Origin: Cichorium intybus
Taxonomy: Eukaryota; Streptophyta; Magnoliopsida; Asterales; Asteraceae
DNA length: 64,000 nt
NCBI GenBank assembly: GCA_023525715.1
Contig: CM042013.1
Location: 80,055,494-80,119,493 of the forward strand
Direction: 5' to 3'
Shown one piece after another: positions 52,140 to 62,350 of this stretch. Under the pieces are notes generated by a model. It was not told the DNA's origin. It saw nothing but the letters and a program-made list of their open reading frames with translations, and made no database searches. The position numbers and the translations under genes were made by a program. Each line of letters begins with the position of its first letter. Within the stretch, counting starts at the first letter, position 1.

Positions 52140-52906
52140 TGCCAGTCAGATTTTATGTTTCATTTTTGCATGTTTACTTCCTGAATAATTAGATTATTCA
52201 AATATCCACAGTCGTTCATACTCTTAGGGAGTAAGTATGAAGGAAGACTGTCATGAATTGGTTTGTAGATTGTCTAAGGAGTAAGACATAGCAATAAGAT
52301 TGCTGCAACATTCATGAGTACTTGGAAATGGAGATTTGAGTATTGGATAAACCCGCGCTCAATGGATTGCTTCATGGATTATATCACGAGCAATGTTGAG
52401 ACGATAATATATTATGGTCTTAAAGTTGAGAGATATGAGTTATAATTTGCAAGGCGGTTGTTCATTGATACTACGAAAACGCATCGGTAACTCGGTGTTA
52501 TAAAACATGCTGTTGTGAGTGATTTGTCGGGTAAAAGATATAACATATTAGTCGAAGCTTATTCGTCCCTTGACCCAAACGGGAAACAGATATCTGTTGG
52601 CCACTCGATGATTTTGAAGTTGACTGAAGCGCTGGCTAGCCAGGACTGAATTGATTCGTTCAATTAGAAGTCTAATAGTCATAAGCAAAATCGGAAATCG
52701 GGAAACAGTGTGTCAGACAGAGATTGATCTCAATCCATGTCTCATGTCTGAAAATATCTTGTTGGACGGAGGATCATCTGATCACTTATATATGGACAGA
52801 ACTGACTAGGTCAGAGTTCGGCAGCAGTTTCTAGGAAGCTACAGTTTTCTGATTAATTAGAGGTTAAATTGGTAATTATAGTCATAGACTTATCCAAGTG
52901 GGAGAC
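52140..52906 (+). other. 3' noncoding block and polypurine tract of the Copia-derived element
   Basis: The stretch from about 52150 is colinear with 32030-32200 of Copia element 1: 'gcatgttta', 'gaataat', 'attattc', 'atccacagtcg', 'tcata', 'gggagtaa', 'tatgaag', 'atgaattgg', then 'ttgctgcaac' and 'gagtacttg' in order. It ends AAGTGGGAGAC at 52896-52906. Confidence 0.65.
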
Positions 52907-53598
52907 TGTTGGATTAGGTGTCTAAGCCATGACTAATAATTTGTATTTACATAATTAATAGAAGCAAAGTCCATTTGGGTTGCCCTCATAGCTGGAGGTT
53001 TGGTAGAAAGTTCGGTAGAGAGAAATGTTGGTTTATTATGGGATTAATAAATCAATAGAAATAAAAGATATGGTTTGTTAATATATTAAAGTGATAATAT
53101 ATTAATTAGAAACTATATTGATTGATTAATAATTAATCAGGAATTAATTAGATTAATTTCTGTGGCATTAATTAGATTAATCAGGAAGTCAGGGATTAAA
53201 GTCGTACAAATTCAATTGTTGAATTGCGGCGCGCAGCGCGCAAATGTAAAGGCCGCGATGCGCGTACGTATAATCCGGAAAATGGCTGACGGCTAGGGTT
53301 TCTTGTTTCCCTATAAATAGGGAACCCTAGACCTCATTATAAGTGCTCATTCTATAATTCTCTCTGGAATTTTCGTCCACCCTCTGGCTCCCTGGGTGTG
53401 ATCTCATTTGAGGCAGGACACTTGTGCTGCTTAGCTTCAAGATTAAAACTAAAGGTTAGTTTTTCTGATTTATTCTTTTAGTTAATTTTTGTTTGGCCTT
53501 TAGGAATTAGTTACATGTTCAAAGTAAGAAAACATAGATCTTTTCTAGGTTGCATGTGAACTTAGGTTATTTAGTTCATGGTTGCGGAAAACCTTTCA
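52907..53598 (+). repeat. 3' LTR of the Copia-derived non-autonomous element
   Basis: Same length and ends as the 5' LTR. Differences I see: 'gtccaaattc'/'gtacaaattc', changes within the CGCG cluster, 'gctacttag'/'gctgcttag' and 'ttctaattt'/'ttctgattt'. Confidence 0.95.
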
Positions 53599-53853
53599 CC
53601 AAGTCTGTTATGTGACAATGTGGGCGCAACTTTTCTCTGCAAGAACCCGGTCCTCAGTTCACGCTCCAAACATATTCAGCTCGATTTTCACTTTGTCCGA
53701 GAACAAATCGAAGCCGACAACCTTTGTATCTCTCACGTTCACTCTGTTGATCAGCTGGCTGATCTCTTCACCAAACCACTTGGCAAAGATCGAATATCTC
53801 TTCTTCGAGACAAGCTCCAAGTCCTTCCTGGTCTTGAGCTTGCCGGGGGGTAA
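53599..53853 (+). pseudogene. Copia element 2 RNase H end
   Basis: Continues the RNase H cut at 46233: SLLCDNVGATFLCKNPVLSSRSKHIQLDFHFVREQI, then QLADLFTKPLGKDRISLLRDKLQV, the standard Copia C-terminus, ending in LELAGG at the G-run polypurine tract. The open frame itself is unbroken here. Confidence 0.9.
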
Positions 53854-54011
53854 TAACACGTGTAATATAAAATTCATAGAAATAGTCTTAGGTGTCCTAC
53901 TTTTATGGCAACAGATCACGTGCCTTAAGTTTAGCCTAGGTTGTTATTTTTCCTTTGTATAAATTAATGTACATGTTGACATATCAATACACAAGAGATT
54001 ACGTATTCAGA
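53851..54011 (+). repeat. 3' LTR of Copia element 2
   Basis: 161 bp, one base different from the 5' LTR, followed by the ATAAG duplication at 54012-54016. Confidence 0.9.
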
Positions 54012-54016
54012 ATAAG

Positions 54017-54873
54017 GATTAATCCAAAATACTAATTACGTATTTTTGAAATACCAGTTCTAGAAGTTTGATTGCTTTGGTTTCAGAATTGGGTTCTTAA
54101 TTTTTTCCATTAGTCATTGATAATGCTACAGGTTCTCGATTTTTTCTTGGATGCGTGAACCAGAGTTGATTGAATTTGGTTCCTAGTCACGTGAAATCTG
54201 TGAATTGATGCTTCTGCCTCAGTTGTACTGTAATTGAATTGCTTCTTGTACCTCAATTGACCACTCTAACGAGAATTGGTGCTTTTTAAGTGTGCGTGAT
54301 CATCGATTTCTGATAACTCTGCTTCTAGTAAGTATGGTTCTTGAATTTACAAAAGCTATAATGTCAAAATATCACGATTTTCTTTATGGAATGTATTTTT
54401 TTTTGAATTGTTAATTTAATTGATCATCGATTTCTAGAGTTGTTTCTGCCGATTTATGGGTATGTGTATGTGTCTACGTGAAATTCTAATTCTGCTGATA
54501 GTTAACTCACCCACATATTTTTTCACACAATATAGTAAAATTTGTTTGGAATCTGGGTCAATTGTAGAGCAACTAGACGATTTAATGTATAAAATTGGAA
54601 TATGTGCTAATTGATCTAATGCTTCACGATATTAGCTCTGTTTTGGACCATTAAATGTATGCAATTAATTACAGTTTACTGTTGCATCTTGATTTATTCA
54701 TAAAAATTTATGATTGTTGCTTCTTGATAAGGTTGATGCTTCACGAAGTTTGTTTAGCTTCGTGTTCTCTTGCTCAATTTTTTCTCATTATTAAATGTAT
54801 TAGCTTTTTGTTTATGCTATGATCTGTTTCTCTTTTTGCTACAGTGAATAATGTTTGAAACTGAAGAAACTAA
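54017..54873. other. T-rich, leader-like DNA, no gene seen
   Basis: T-rich with scattered 'ttctaattctgctgatag' type words. It could be the 5' noncoding part (leader and intron) of the FAR1-type fragment that follows, since 'tttttgctacag' at 54834-54845 looks like a 3' splice site. Confidence 0.4.
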
Positions 54874-55311
54874 ATAACCAATTTAAGCACAAACCATCGT
54901 TATCTAGAATCAACATCTGAATACGAGAACATAAATGATGATGGTGTGAATATTGGATGTGAGGAAGGTGAAGAAAATGATCTAAGTGTTATTGGAAAGG
55001 TTTTTGATACACCTGATGATGAATATACATTTTACAATGATTATTCGCTTTTACATGAATTTGGTATACGTAAACATTGGAAATTTAAGAACAATACAAC
55101 AAACGAGCATTATTGGAGGAGATATATATGCGACAAAGAAGGTTTCAAACGATTGAAAGGTAATGATTCAAGTGGGAATGAGATAAAAAGTCGTAGAGAG
55201 GTGAGAACAGGATGCAAAGCAATGCTTCTGAATAAGTTATTAAGCAGGTTACTATGTTCTATTTATCAAAAAGTTGATGATTTGGTTACTATATGTCAAA
55301 AATATAATTAA
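54874..55311 (+). pseudogene. Truncated FAR1/FRS-type DNA-binding domain fragment
   Basis: The frame is open from 54874. It reads an acidic lead-in, then VIGKVFDTPDDEYTFYNDYSLLHEFGIRKHWKFKN..., ...RRYICDKEGFKRLKG..., ...RREVRTGCKAML. This is the FAR1 DNA-binding domain (WRKY-GCM1-like zinc fold) with its conserved aromatic residues and two of the zinc-site cysteines. The domain is cut before the C-terminal zinc ligands, and the frame runs into GTTGCTA-type repeats. No MULE-type transposase or SWIM domain follows. It is a fragment of an FHY3/FAR1-related (FRS) gene or of its Mutator-like ancestor. Confidence 0.8.
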
Positions 55312-55745
55312 CTTGTTATTTTTGTCAAAAAGGTATAAGTAGGATGCTATTTAAGTTAAATATGAAACTACGTTGCTATTTCGGATAACCTTTAATAGTA
55401 TATGGCTACTAATGTTGCTAAAAAATTAAGTATGCTGCTATTATACGCTATTTAACAAGTACGTTGCTACTATATGCTAAAATAATAAGTATGTTGCTAT
55501 TTCGGCTAACATTGAAGACTACGTGCTATTTAAGTTACCGTTTTTGTCAACAAAAAAAAGAAAGATTTAGGTTGCTATTTACAAAAAAAAAATGGAAGTA
55601 CGTTGCTAAAACGGTTAACATAGACACGAACACAGATGAACAGAAAATTTAAGTTACAATTTTTGTCAAAAAAAAAAAAGAATTATGTTGCTATTTATGA
55701 GAAAGATGGAAGTACGTTGCTAAAACGGTTAACATAGACATGAAA
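55250..55745 (+). repeat. Degenerate GTTGCTA-type repeats after the FAR1 fragment
   Basis: About ten copies of phrases such as 'aagtacgttgctaa', 'aagtatgttgctattt' and 'aggttgctattt'. Near the end a longer unit of about 115 bp is duplicated: 'atggaagtacgttgctaaaacggttaacatagacacgaa' at 55590 and a near copy at 55706. Similar phrases occur at 2630-2850. Confidence 0.7.
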
Positions 55746-56940
55746 GAATAACATGTCTGGAATAGTCATTTCACTATTTTGTTTATTTCAATTCTCTTTG
55801 TAATGTATTCCATCATAACAAATAGACATACCAGTGAAGACTCTTGGCTTTACAGACAGTAAAGTTTCTTTGTTACTACTTAATACTTATTAGCATCAAC
55901 ATTTAAACTTACGCTTTTTGAACCAGTTTCTTTAGTGCCATCTGCATTTGCAGACTACAAGCAAGCCATCGAGTTCCACACTAAAAGCAGGATTGAAAGG
56001 GAAAGTGAAGGCATGAGTAAACTAAATTAAATCTTGAAAGTGACTATAAGCTCAAAAAATCAACCGCTTTGCAGTAACTTTTACATACCAATCAACCCTT
56101 AAAATCGAGAACTATACTATAAATTCTAAGAAAAAATAGATTTGATCAAGAAATTATTCATTAAACTAGATCAGAATTGTTGAGAAACATCAATTGTTCC
56201 TCCTTTCCAATCTACAGCCCCAAATATCATCCATGTTTCAATATCTTCGTATAATTTCTAGAAATTGCTCCATTTGAAATATCCCCAAATTGAGTGAAGC
56301 AGGAATCACGATGGCTTTACCCAATTAGGGTTTTCCATCAACAAATTGAGCTTTAAAGTTGTGAGATTGAAAGCTTTAGCGATTTTGCAATTCGCAAGGG
56401 ATACCGTTAGATTGAAAGGTTTACCAAATTTTCAATTGGCGAAGGATACCGTGAGATTGAATCACTGCAGAAATAAAGTCACAATGAAGAAAAGATTGAA
56501 TGCGAGGAAGAAGGGATGTTTACGGTCTGAGCACGATTGATTCTAGGTCGACTTCGAGTTTTTGTTTTTCCGATAAGTCATTAACGAAGATTTGACCTTC
56601 AATTTGAAATTACAATTGGGCTTTATGCATATACGACACTGCTAATTTAATTATTTTGATGCAGCATTATATGTAAAATAAACCATCTATTCTTGGTGTA
56701 TTTGCTTCTACGTTTTATGCCTAAACTAGAAAGTCTTTGATTAGCGCTATACCGTTATCACACATTAAATTTTCAACAAAGAAAATATTACAAAACTAGT
56801 AAATACTTGTAACAAACCGAAAGTAAAGTGAAACCTGCCCTATAAGCAAGAAACCAAAACTCTACACAAGGAGTGACAACGTCCTATGATGATAGTTTGT
56901 TCCTTTAATTATTACAACTTTCATACACAACAACAAAATT
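55746..56940. other. Spacer between FAR1 fragment and the MATE gene
   Basis: No gene recognised. At 56364-56453 a 45-bp unit starting 'agattgaaag' is present twice in tandem and starts a third time, giving a small repetitive open frame (56346-56540). The minus strand near 56180-56345 looks like a plant gene leader ('aaaccctaattgggtaaagcc'). The part nearest 56940 is the 3' untranslated region of the MATE gene. Confidence 0.5.
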
Positions 56941-59900
56941 CTAGCTCCTAAGAAATGACCACGGACCTGTTCCTGTTCCCATCCTGCAAATATACGCAAC
57001 AACTTATCAATAAACCATATAATATTTGTATCTTACATCGTGAGAATATGAAAAGTATAAAAACAAAATTAGTTCACTATGATCAAAGAAGTTTACCTCC
57101 ATATGCCTACAATCGCCCGTAGACCCATAAAAATTGATAGAGCGACCCATATTCCGACAAAACCAGCAGCTTTATACAGAGCGAATAATGATCCAATGCT
57201 CCCTATAGCCACTAGGATCTAACAAGAAGAAATTTACATAAACAAAGATGGCATACATTTATTGTAGAAAAATTTAATTGTTGCTATTTTTTAGTAGTGA
57301 ATCTAACCATTGAGTATGCAGAGTAAGCAAAATCGGATGCGCCAAAGTTAACTCCATCAAATATGAATGCTATTGAGTTTATTGGTTGTGTGCCAGCAAC
57401 GAACTGATTGTGGGAAATAGCAGTGAGATAATAAATGAAGGAAAAATAATGGAATACATTTAATTAAAAGATGGATAAAATATATACCGGGACACCTATG
57501 GCAATCATGTGTTTCACATTTATGTCTTTTGTAAACACTCCTGAGCCAAATTCCAAACCAAGTCCAACAAGAAGGGCGAGTCCTAAACCCATCAGGAATC
57601 CTAACTGCAAAGAGTTTTTTATTTGATAAATTAACTAAATTAGGAGTGTCTTTAATTAGTATTATCATTTTAATCTTTTTTAATATGATAATGGCGTAAA
57701 TTCATTAAACATCATCTATGGAAAGTAAAATGTGTTAACCACACAATCCAAACATACCTGTAATACGCGAGCTGCTGCGGCTGTTGCCTTCTCATAATTC
57801 TTTTCAGCAAATGATGATGCAATTATCGCCTACATAATTTCACGTATAAAGATATTGATGAATACTATCTAAGAAACCATTTAATGTATGCTTAGTACGA
57901 TATTCTAAAAAATTGTTGTAAATAATAAACCAAACATCTAAAAGAAAAAACATCCACCTGTCCCGCAACAGCCAAACCATCAGCAAGAAGTGATGATGTC
58001 AGCCACACTTGTAAGCATATTTGAAAGGCAGCCATAGACGTTGAACCCAATCTTGCAGCCAATGATGCAGCCAAGGTCACACAAATAGTTGCTGCTATTA
58101 CCTTAAACAACAATAAAAAGCCTGTGTAGATCATGAGAAACTATTAGAAATGGAAGATATATAGTTGACTTAATTTATTATAGGTAAATTACGAATAAAT
58201 TACTATATTTTTATATTTTTTCTGGTTTAACCATTAACTTTTCATTTGTTAAAAAAAAACCAGCAATTTTTGGAAAAAGGTTTCAACCTGACCACTATGA
58301 CCTGAAGAAGCCAATAACAGTGGCTTCGATGAAACAATTTACCAAAAAATGGTGGTTTTTCCGAATTTTAAAAATTAGTGGTTAAACCAAATTTTTGGAA
58401 AATATAGTGTTTTTTTTCGTAATTAAACTTAGATAATGTTTACACTTTAATTTATATAACTACGAAAAAACACTATATTTCATTACTTTTTTTGCTTAAC
58501 TATCAAATTTTCAATTGTTCTAATAAACCACTAATTTTTTTAAAAAGTTTTAGCCTAACCATTATGACCGGAAGAACCCGTAATAATGGTTTCAATGAAA
58601 CTTTTGATTAAAAATTGGTGGTTAAACCGAACTTTTCACAAAATATAGTGCTTTTTTTCATAATTAACCCTTAATTATATACAAAATGCTTCCCAAAGTA
58701 TAGACAACAGTAATCCTCGCATACCGTTTTTAAGAAACCGACTGAATTGCAATGCCTTAATATTTGGAGGCAGCAAGTCAACTTGTTGCATTAGTTTGAC
58801 TAACAAAATTGTTGATATTAAGTACCTGGAAAATAGAATGTGAACTATAATTAATCAAAGATGAATCATTAAAACAAATACATAATTCACAATTCAGATA
58901 GATAATTACTGGGAAAGAACATGTGCAATGGCTGCACCACTAACTCCTAAATTGCAAGAGAATATGAGGATTGGATCCAAAATTATGTTTGCCACATCAC
59001 CCGCAACTGTGTACAACATGAAATTTTGTTGGAATATTAACTAGAAAATTTAGTCGGATCATTAACATAAATAAAAGATCTAAGTGATGTACCAGTGGCA
59101 TATAATGGAGTTTTAGTATCCTTAAATCCACGAAAGACACCTTGCATTGCCAAAGAAAGAAGAACCGCCGGAGCTCCAAGTGAACGTAGTGTTAAATATT
59201 TATGTGCAGGTAATAACATCGGTGAATCCTAATTAACAAAGAAAAGGTAGATTCGAGTTATTATTATGTTAAGCATAAAAGAGTACCAAAATGTAGATAC
59301 GTACAGATTTTACACCCATCAAACTCAAAAGCGGTCTTGCTAGAAGTACAAGAAGCAGTGTTTCAAGAAGACCGAGTATTGCACCAAACAACACTGCAGT
59401 AGACGCTGAAGGGATACATCGTTTTTGTTTTTGGAGCTTTGACGTATCTGAGATGCTATCGGTAATAGTCATATGCTTACATGGGCTTTTAGGAAAATCT
59501 GATAAAGAATAAGAATTAGATCATGTGAATTTTTCTTTGTAATATAAGGAAAAGAAATCTACCATGATGACATACCATTGTTTGAGCTTAACGCCTTTTG
59601 ATCGTCGACCTTTAGTGTTGAACCATTTTCCATGTTTTCAAGTTTGACATCATCTTGAGATAATTCTTTTGTTTCCTCTTTTTTCATTGAACCCTTATCT
59701 GTATTCTGAATTTCGATTGCTTCCTTGTTTATTCGCTCTATAGTCTCTTCCTCGGCAACAAAGGAAGTTGTAATACTAACAAGTGGGAATATGGCAACCT
59801 TTGAAACTTGATTGAAAATGGCAATCGATACTCCAACAGCAGCAATTTCCACTGGACCTATATTGAAGCGTAGATGATTATAGACCGGAATAATTGTAGA

Positions 59901-60530
59901 AATGACGTTCGTGTAAAATATTCAAAATAGTACTAAGTGATTAGGTCAATCACTTATATATTCACTACACAATGATCAAAGTCAACTTTGATCTTTACTT
60001 ATACTTATATACAAAAGAGACCCTTAGATTATTACATGTATGTCACTTTTACTACGAAAAAGAATATCATGACAGTTATCATATAATGAAGAAAAACATG
60101 GTCAATTTTATTAATAGAGATAAATTAGAGATACCTATACGACCAATAAATGCGGTGTCAATTAAAGAAGCTATTGGATCAGCAGCTAATGCCATGGCTG
60201 CAGGTACAGCAATGAAAAGTATTTCCTTTCCAAGTGAGTCCATCTTGAGGACAAACCTACAGATTTACATCACAATATCATAAGAAATACTACAATAGTG
60301 GATTAATTGGTTCAAAATAGGAAAACAACTTGATATGACTTGTTAACTTTAATACAACTGTATATGGAAACTTCTAACTGACACATTTTAATTCATTTCT
60401 TTCAACCGCAAGCTAAGTGATTCTCAATAACGGATGATGCAACATGGGAGTACCTAAGATCTTTGAAGAAAACAAATATTGGAAGCTTCCACTTTCTCTG
60501 TGTTGGGAGAACAACACCATGTTCGGCCAT
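56941..60530 (-). CDS. DTX42: MATE-family citrate-efflux-type transporter, 13 exons, intact
   Basis: Exons on the minus strand (plus coordinates): 60454-60530, 60135-60256, 59576-59857, 59305-59498, 59093-59228, 58910-59006, 58725-58825, 57958-58121, 57758-57829, 57488-57604, 57308-57403, 57097-57218, 56941-56983. Every intron has GT-AG ends, phases agree, and the coding length is 1623 bp (540 residues plus TAG). The protein starts MAEHGVVLPTQRKWKL and ends GTGTGPWSFLRS. Key blocks: AADPIASLIDTAFIG (helix 1), NQVSKVAIFPLVSITTSF, a long acidic cytoplasmic loop at about residues 105-185 typical of the FRD3/citrate branch, SLAMQGVFRGFKDTKTPL, SMAAFQICLQVWLTSSLLADG and DGVNFGASDFAYSAYSM. MATE carriers of this branch export citrate across the plasma membrane for iron transport or aluminium tolerance. 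The C-terminus, IGPVE and PFVAGTQPIN favour the Arabidopsis DTX42 (AtMATE) side over FRD3/DTX43. Substrate is inferred from the family. Confidence 0.93.
58186..58427. mobile_element. MITE in intron 7 of the MATE gene, copy A
   Basis: The ends are inverted: 'aattacgaataaattactatatttt' on the left and, reverse-complemented, 'aattacgaaaaaaaacactatatttt' on the right. The inside matches copy B: 'aaccattaacttttcatttgtt', 'cctgaccactatgacctgaagaa', 'ttttaaaaattagtggttaaacc'. No coding capacity. Confidence 0.7.
58459..58671. mobile_element. MITE in intron 7 of the MATE gene, copy B
   Basis: Same orientation as copy A and about 30 bp from it, with ends 'actacgaaaaaacactatattt' and, inverted, 'taattatgaaaaaaagcactatattt'. 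The match to copy A is clear but with many changes, so both are old. The gene's splice sites around this intron are intact. Confidence 0.7.
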
Positions 60531-60720
60531 AGTATAAATGGTGAATATACGTAAACAGTGTGAAATGGCAGACAACTAGTAAATGTTTAACTCCCAACTC
60601 GTAAGGTTTAAAACCTGTGATATACATAGAAAATAGTAGCATGTTAGATAGGCATATATATGTTGGAAAATGAATCTATAACCAATGTAATACATTGGAT
60701 GGATAAATCATATCAGTTAT
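60531..60720 (-). promoter_or_regulatory. MATE gene leader and likely core promoter
   Basis: On the minus strand 'acatatatatgcc' at about 60652-60664 is a TATA-like element some 120 bp before the ATG, with 'atccaatgta' at about 60690-60700 as a CCAAT-like word. The leader has a clean stretch before ATGGCC with no upstream ATG in the last 30 bases. No binding site can be tied to iron or aluminium response from sequence alone. Confidence 0.3.
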
Positions 60721-62130
60721 GTTTCATCAGAAATTAAACGCTAAAAGCCTAAAACCTTTCATGTAAAAAAAGAAGAAAGATACATGTGACAGGTCCTCTA
60801 CAAATATAATGAACGTGATACCTTAATAATTAGCTACCTTTATTTTTAAAAAAACAACATTGATCTAATAATTTAATAAACATATTTAACTATTCTTCTA
60901 TTAATCAATTCCGGTAATTGCGTTTGTGACATCCGTTAACATTTAAAATGTCTAAATGCTTTTTAATTTGGACAAAAAAATTACTTGTGAAACTAAAATT
61001 AAAGCTATTCATTCAAGTAATAATTACTACTAAACAAGATTATTAACCTTGGGTCAATCTACTTACATCCATTTTCAAATCTAAAATGACTCTCTCATGA
61101 TTACCTATATATATTTCTATAAATAAACAGTATCATTAGCTAATTATTATGTTTTTTAGGTAATCATGTCAAGATTTTTATTTTTATAATTCTAATTATA
61201 ATAAATAATCATTGGGTATTCATAAAGAATTTTTATACTATTTTTATAAAAATACATGTAAAGTTTTATAAAATAATACATAATATTTAAAGTTTAATAC
61301 AAAAAATAAAGTAAAATTTTAAAAAATATTTAACAATTTAAAAGAATCTAATGTACAAAAATTACAAACATAAAATAAAACGGCAAACTACAAATTGAAA
61401 AAAAGACAACTAAAATCGACAATCAGAAAACGTAATAAAAAAACGGCAATTAAAACAATAAACTACGACCGATATTTTGATATGATATCCGCTTTTAATT
61501 TTAAAATCATCTTGAGAATTTCCCCCTCGAGACCCTCCTTCGGATTTCACGTCTAAAACTTTATGTATTTTAGTCGTAAAGACCATTCATGGTACTTTTG
61601 GTCAACTACAAAGACTATTTTTATAATTATTTTCAACTTTAAACAATTCGTATTATAAGAATATCTATTGTTCCATTACAGTAGATGTTTTTTATGTTTT
61701 TTTAATAAGACCTAAGTTTCAACTTATTAAGTCGAACAAGCTTAAAAGATCTCAAATATTTAGTTTATAAGTTAGTTTATTAGGAATTTTTTTGTGTTAT
61801 TATGTTTGTTTTTATGTTATGATGTTTGAAAATTTGAAAATTACCTTATAAGTTGCATTTTTAGAAAAGTACTCAAACTAGTATTTCATGATTTTTTTAA
61901 GAGTTCCTTTAAATATATCTTTAATTAATTATAAAAAAACTTATTTTTTAATGTACCTTTCTATGTCGTTTTAATTTCTCAGCTAGGTATCATCTAGATT
62001 TTATTAGATATTATTTTGTATCAGCTAGTTTTTCAGCTATCAATTAGCTTTTTAACTATCAAATAATTAAACTTATATCATTTTATAATTTTAAATAAAT
62101 TGGTCTAATTGAGAAATTCTTTAAATTAAT
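60721..62130. other. AT-rich upstream DNA of the MATE gene
   Basis: Very AT-rich, with many 'tttataaaa' words and no open frame of note. I see no element ends here. Confidence 0.6.
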
Positions 62131-62135
62131 AGGAG

Positions 62136-62350
62136 CAATCTAGGAGTGTGAGCAGTACGAGCTGAAAGGCTCATATACTGATTGGAGGGCAGGGGCATAG
62201 ATGCCAAACAAACCTGACCCTGTCAATCATCGTAGAAGTTGTTCCTAGGAAAGATTATGGTTCTCGGGTATCCAATCAATTAATCCTCCAAACCGGGGAA
62301 GTTTAAGCGGAAATGAAAGGGTAGGGTGAGGAAAAAGAAAAAGGGGAAAG
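62136..62350 (+). other. Probable organelle-derived insert with a group II intron domain V-like hairpin
   Basis: A GC-richer island in AT-rich DNA. At 62149-62182 a 34-base stretch starting GAGCAGTACGAGC, with TGAAA in the loop region and ending TATACTGATT, follows the group II intron domain V pattern (GAGC..GTA..GATGAAA..GTAC.GTTC). The downstream words ('ccaaacaaacctgaccct', 'gttgttcctaggaaagatt') have the style of plant mitochondrial intron/exon DNA. I think this is a nuclear copy of mitochondrial sequence, but I cannot name the gene. The pairing near the base of the helix is imperfect, as expected of a dead copy. Confidence 0.45.

Larger units (their letters stand above)
46234..53598 (+). 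mobile_element. Large non-autonomous Copia-derived LTR element, TSD CCAAG
   Basis: Two LTRs of exactly 692 bp (46234-46925 and 52907-53598) differ at about six or seven positions by my count. A tRNA-iMet primer site and an AAGTGGGAGAC polypurine tract are in place. The 6-kb interior contains no long open frame. It keeps only a badly decayed gag and protease relic and a series of diverged internal duplications, with no reverse transcriptase or integrase that I can recognise. Its 3' noncoding part is colinear with that of Copia element 1. It is therefore probably a mobile derivative that uses another Copia element's enzymes. Confidence 0.88.
35688..54011 (+). mobile_element. Ty1/Copia element 2, short LTRs, split by two other elements, TSD ATAAG
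   Basis: LTRs of 161 bp at 35688-35848 and 53851-54011 differ by about one base ('atattaaattc' against 'atataaaattc'). ATAAG flanks the pair (35683-35687 and 54012-54016). After removal of the two inserted elements (37892-44373 and 46234-53598) the internal region of about 4.1 kb reads gag, protease, integrase, reverse transcriptase and RNase H in Copia order. Stops at 36750, 36858, 45158 and 45260 and a deletion in the integrase tail make it inactive. The C-terminal product ends at a G-run polypurine tract, GCCGGGGGG, just before the 3' LTR. Confidence 0.93.

Noticed and set aside
54946..55311. Functional FAR1/FRS transcription factor gene
   Set aside because: The DNA-binding domain is truncated and runs into repeats; no transposase-like or SWIM domain follows.
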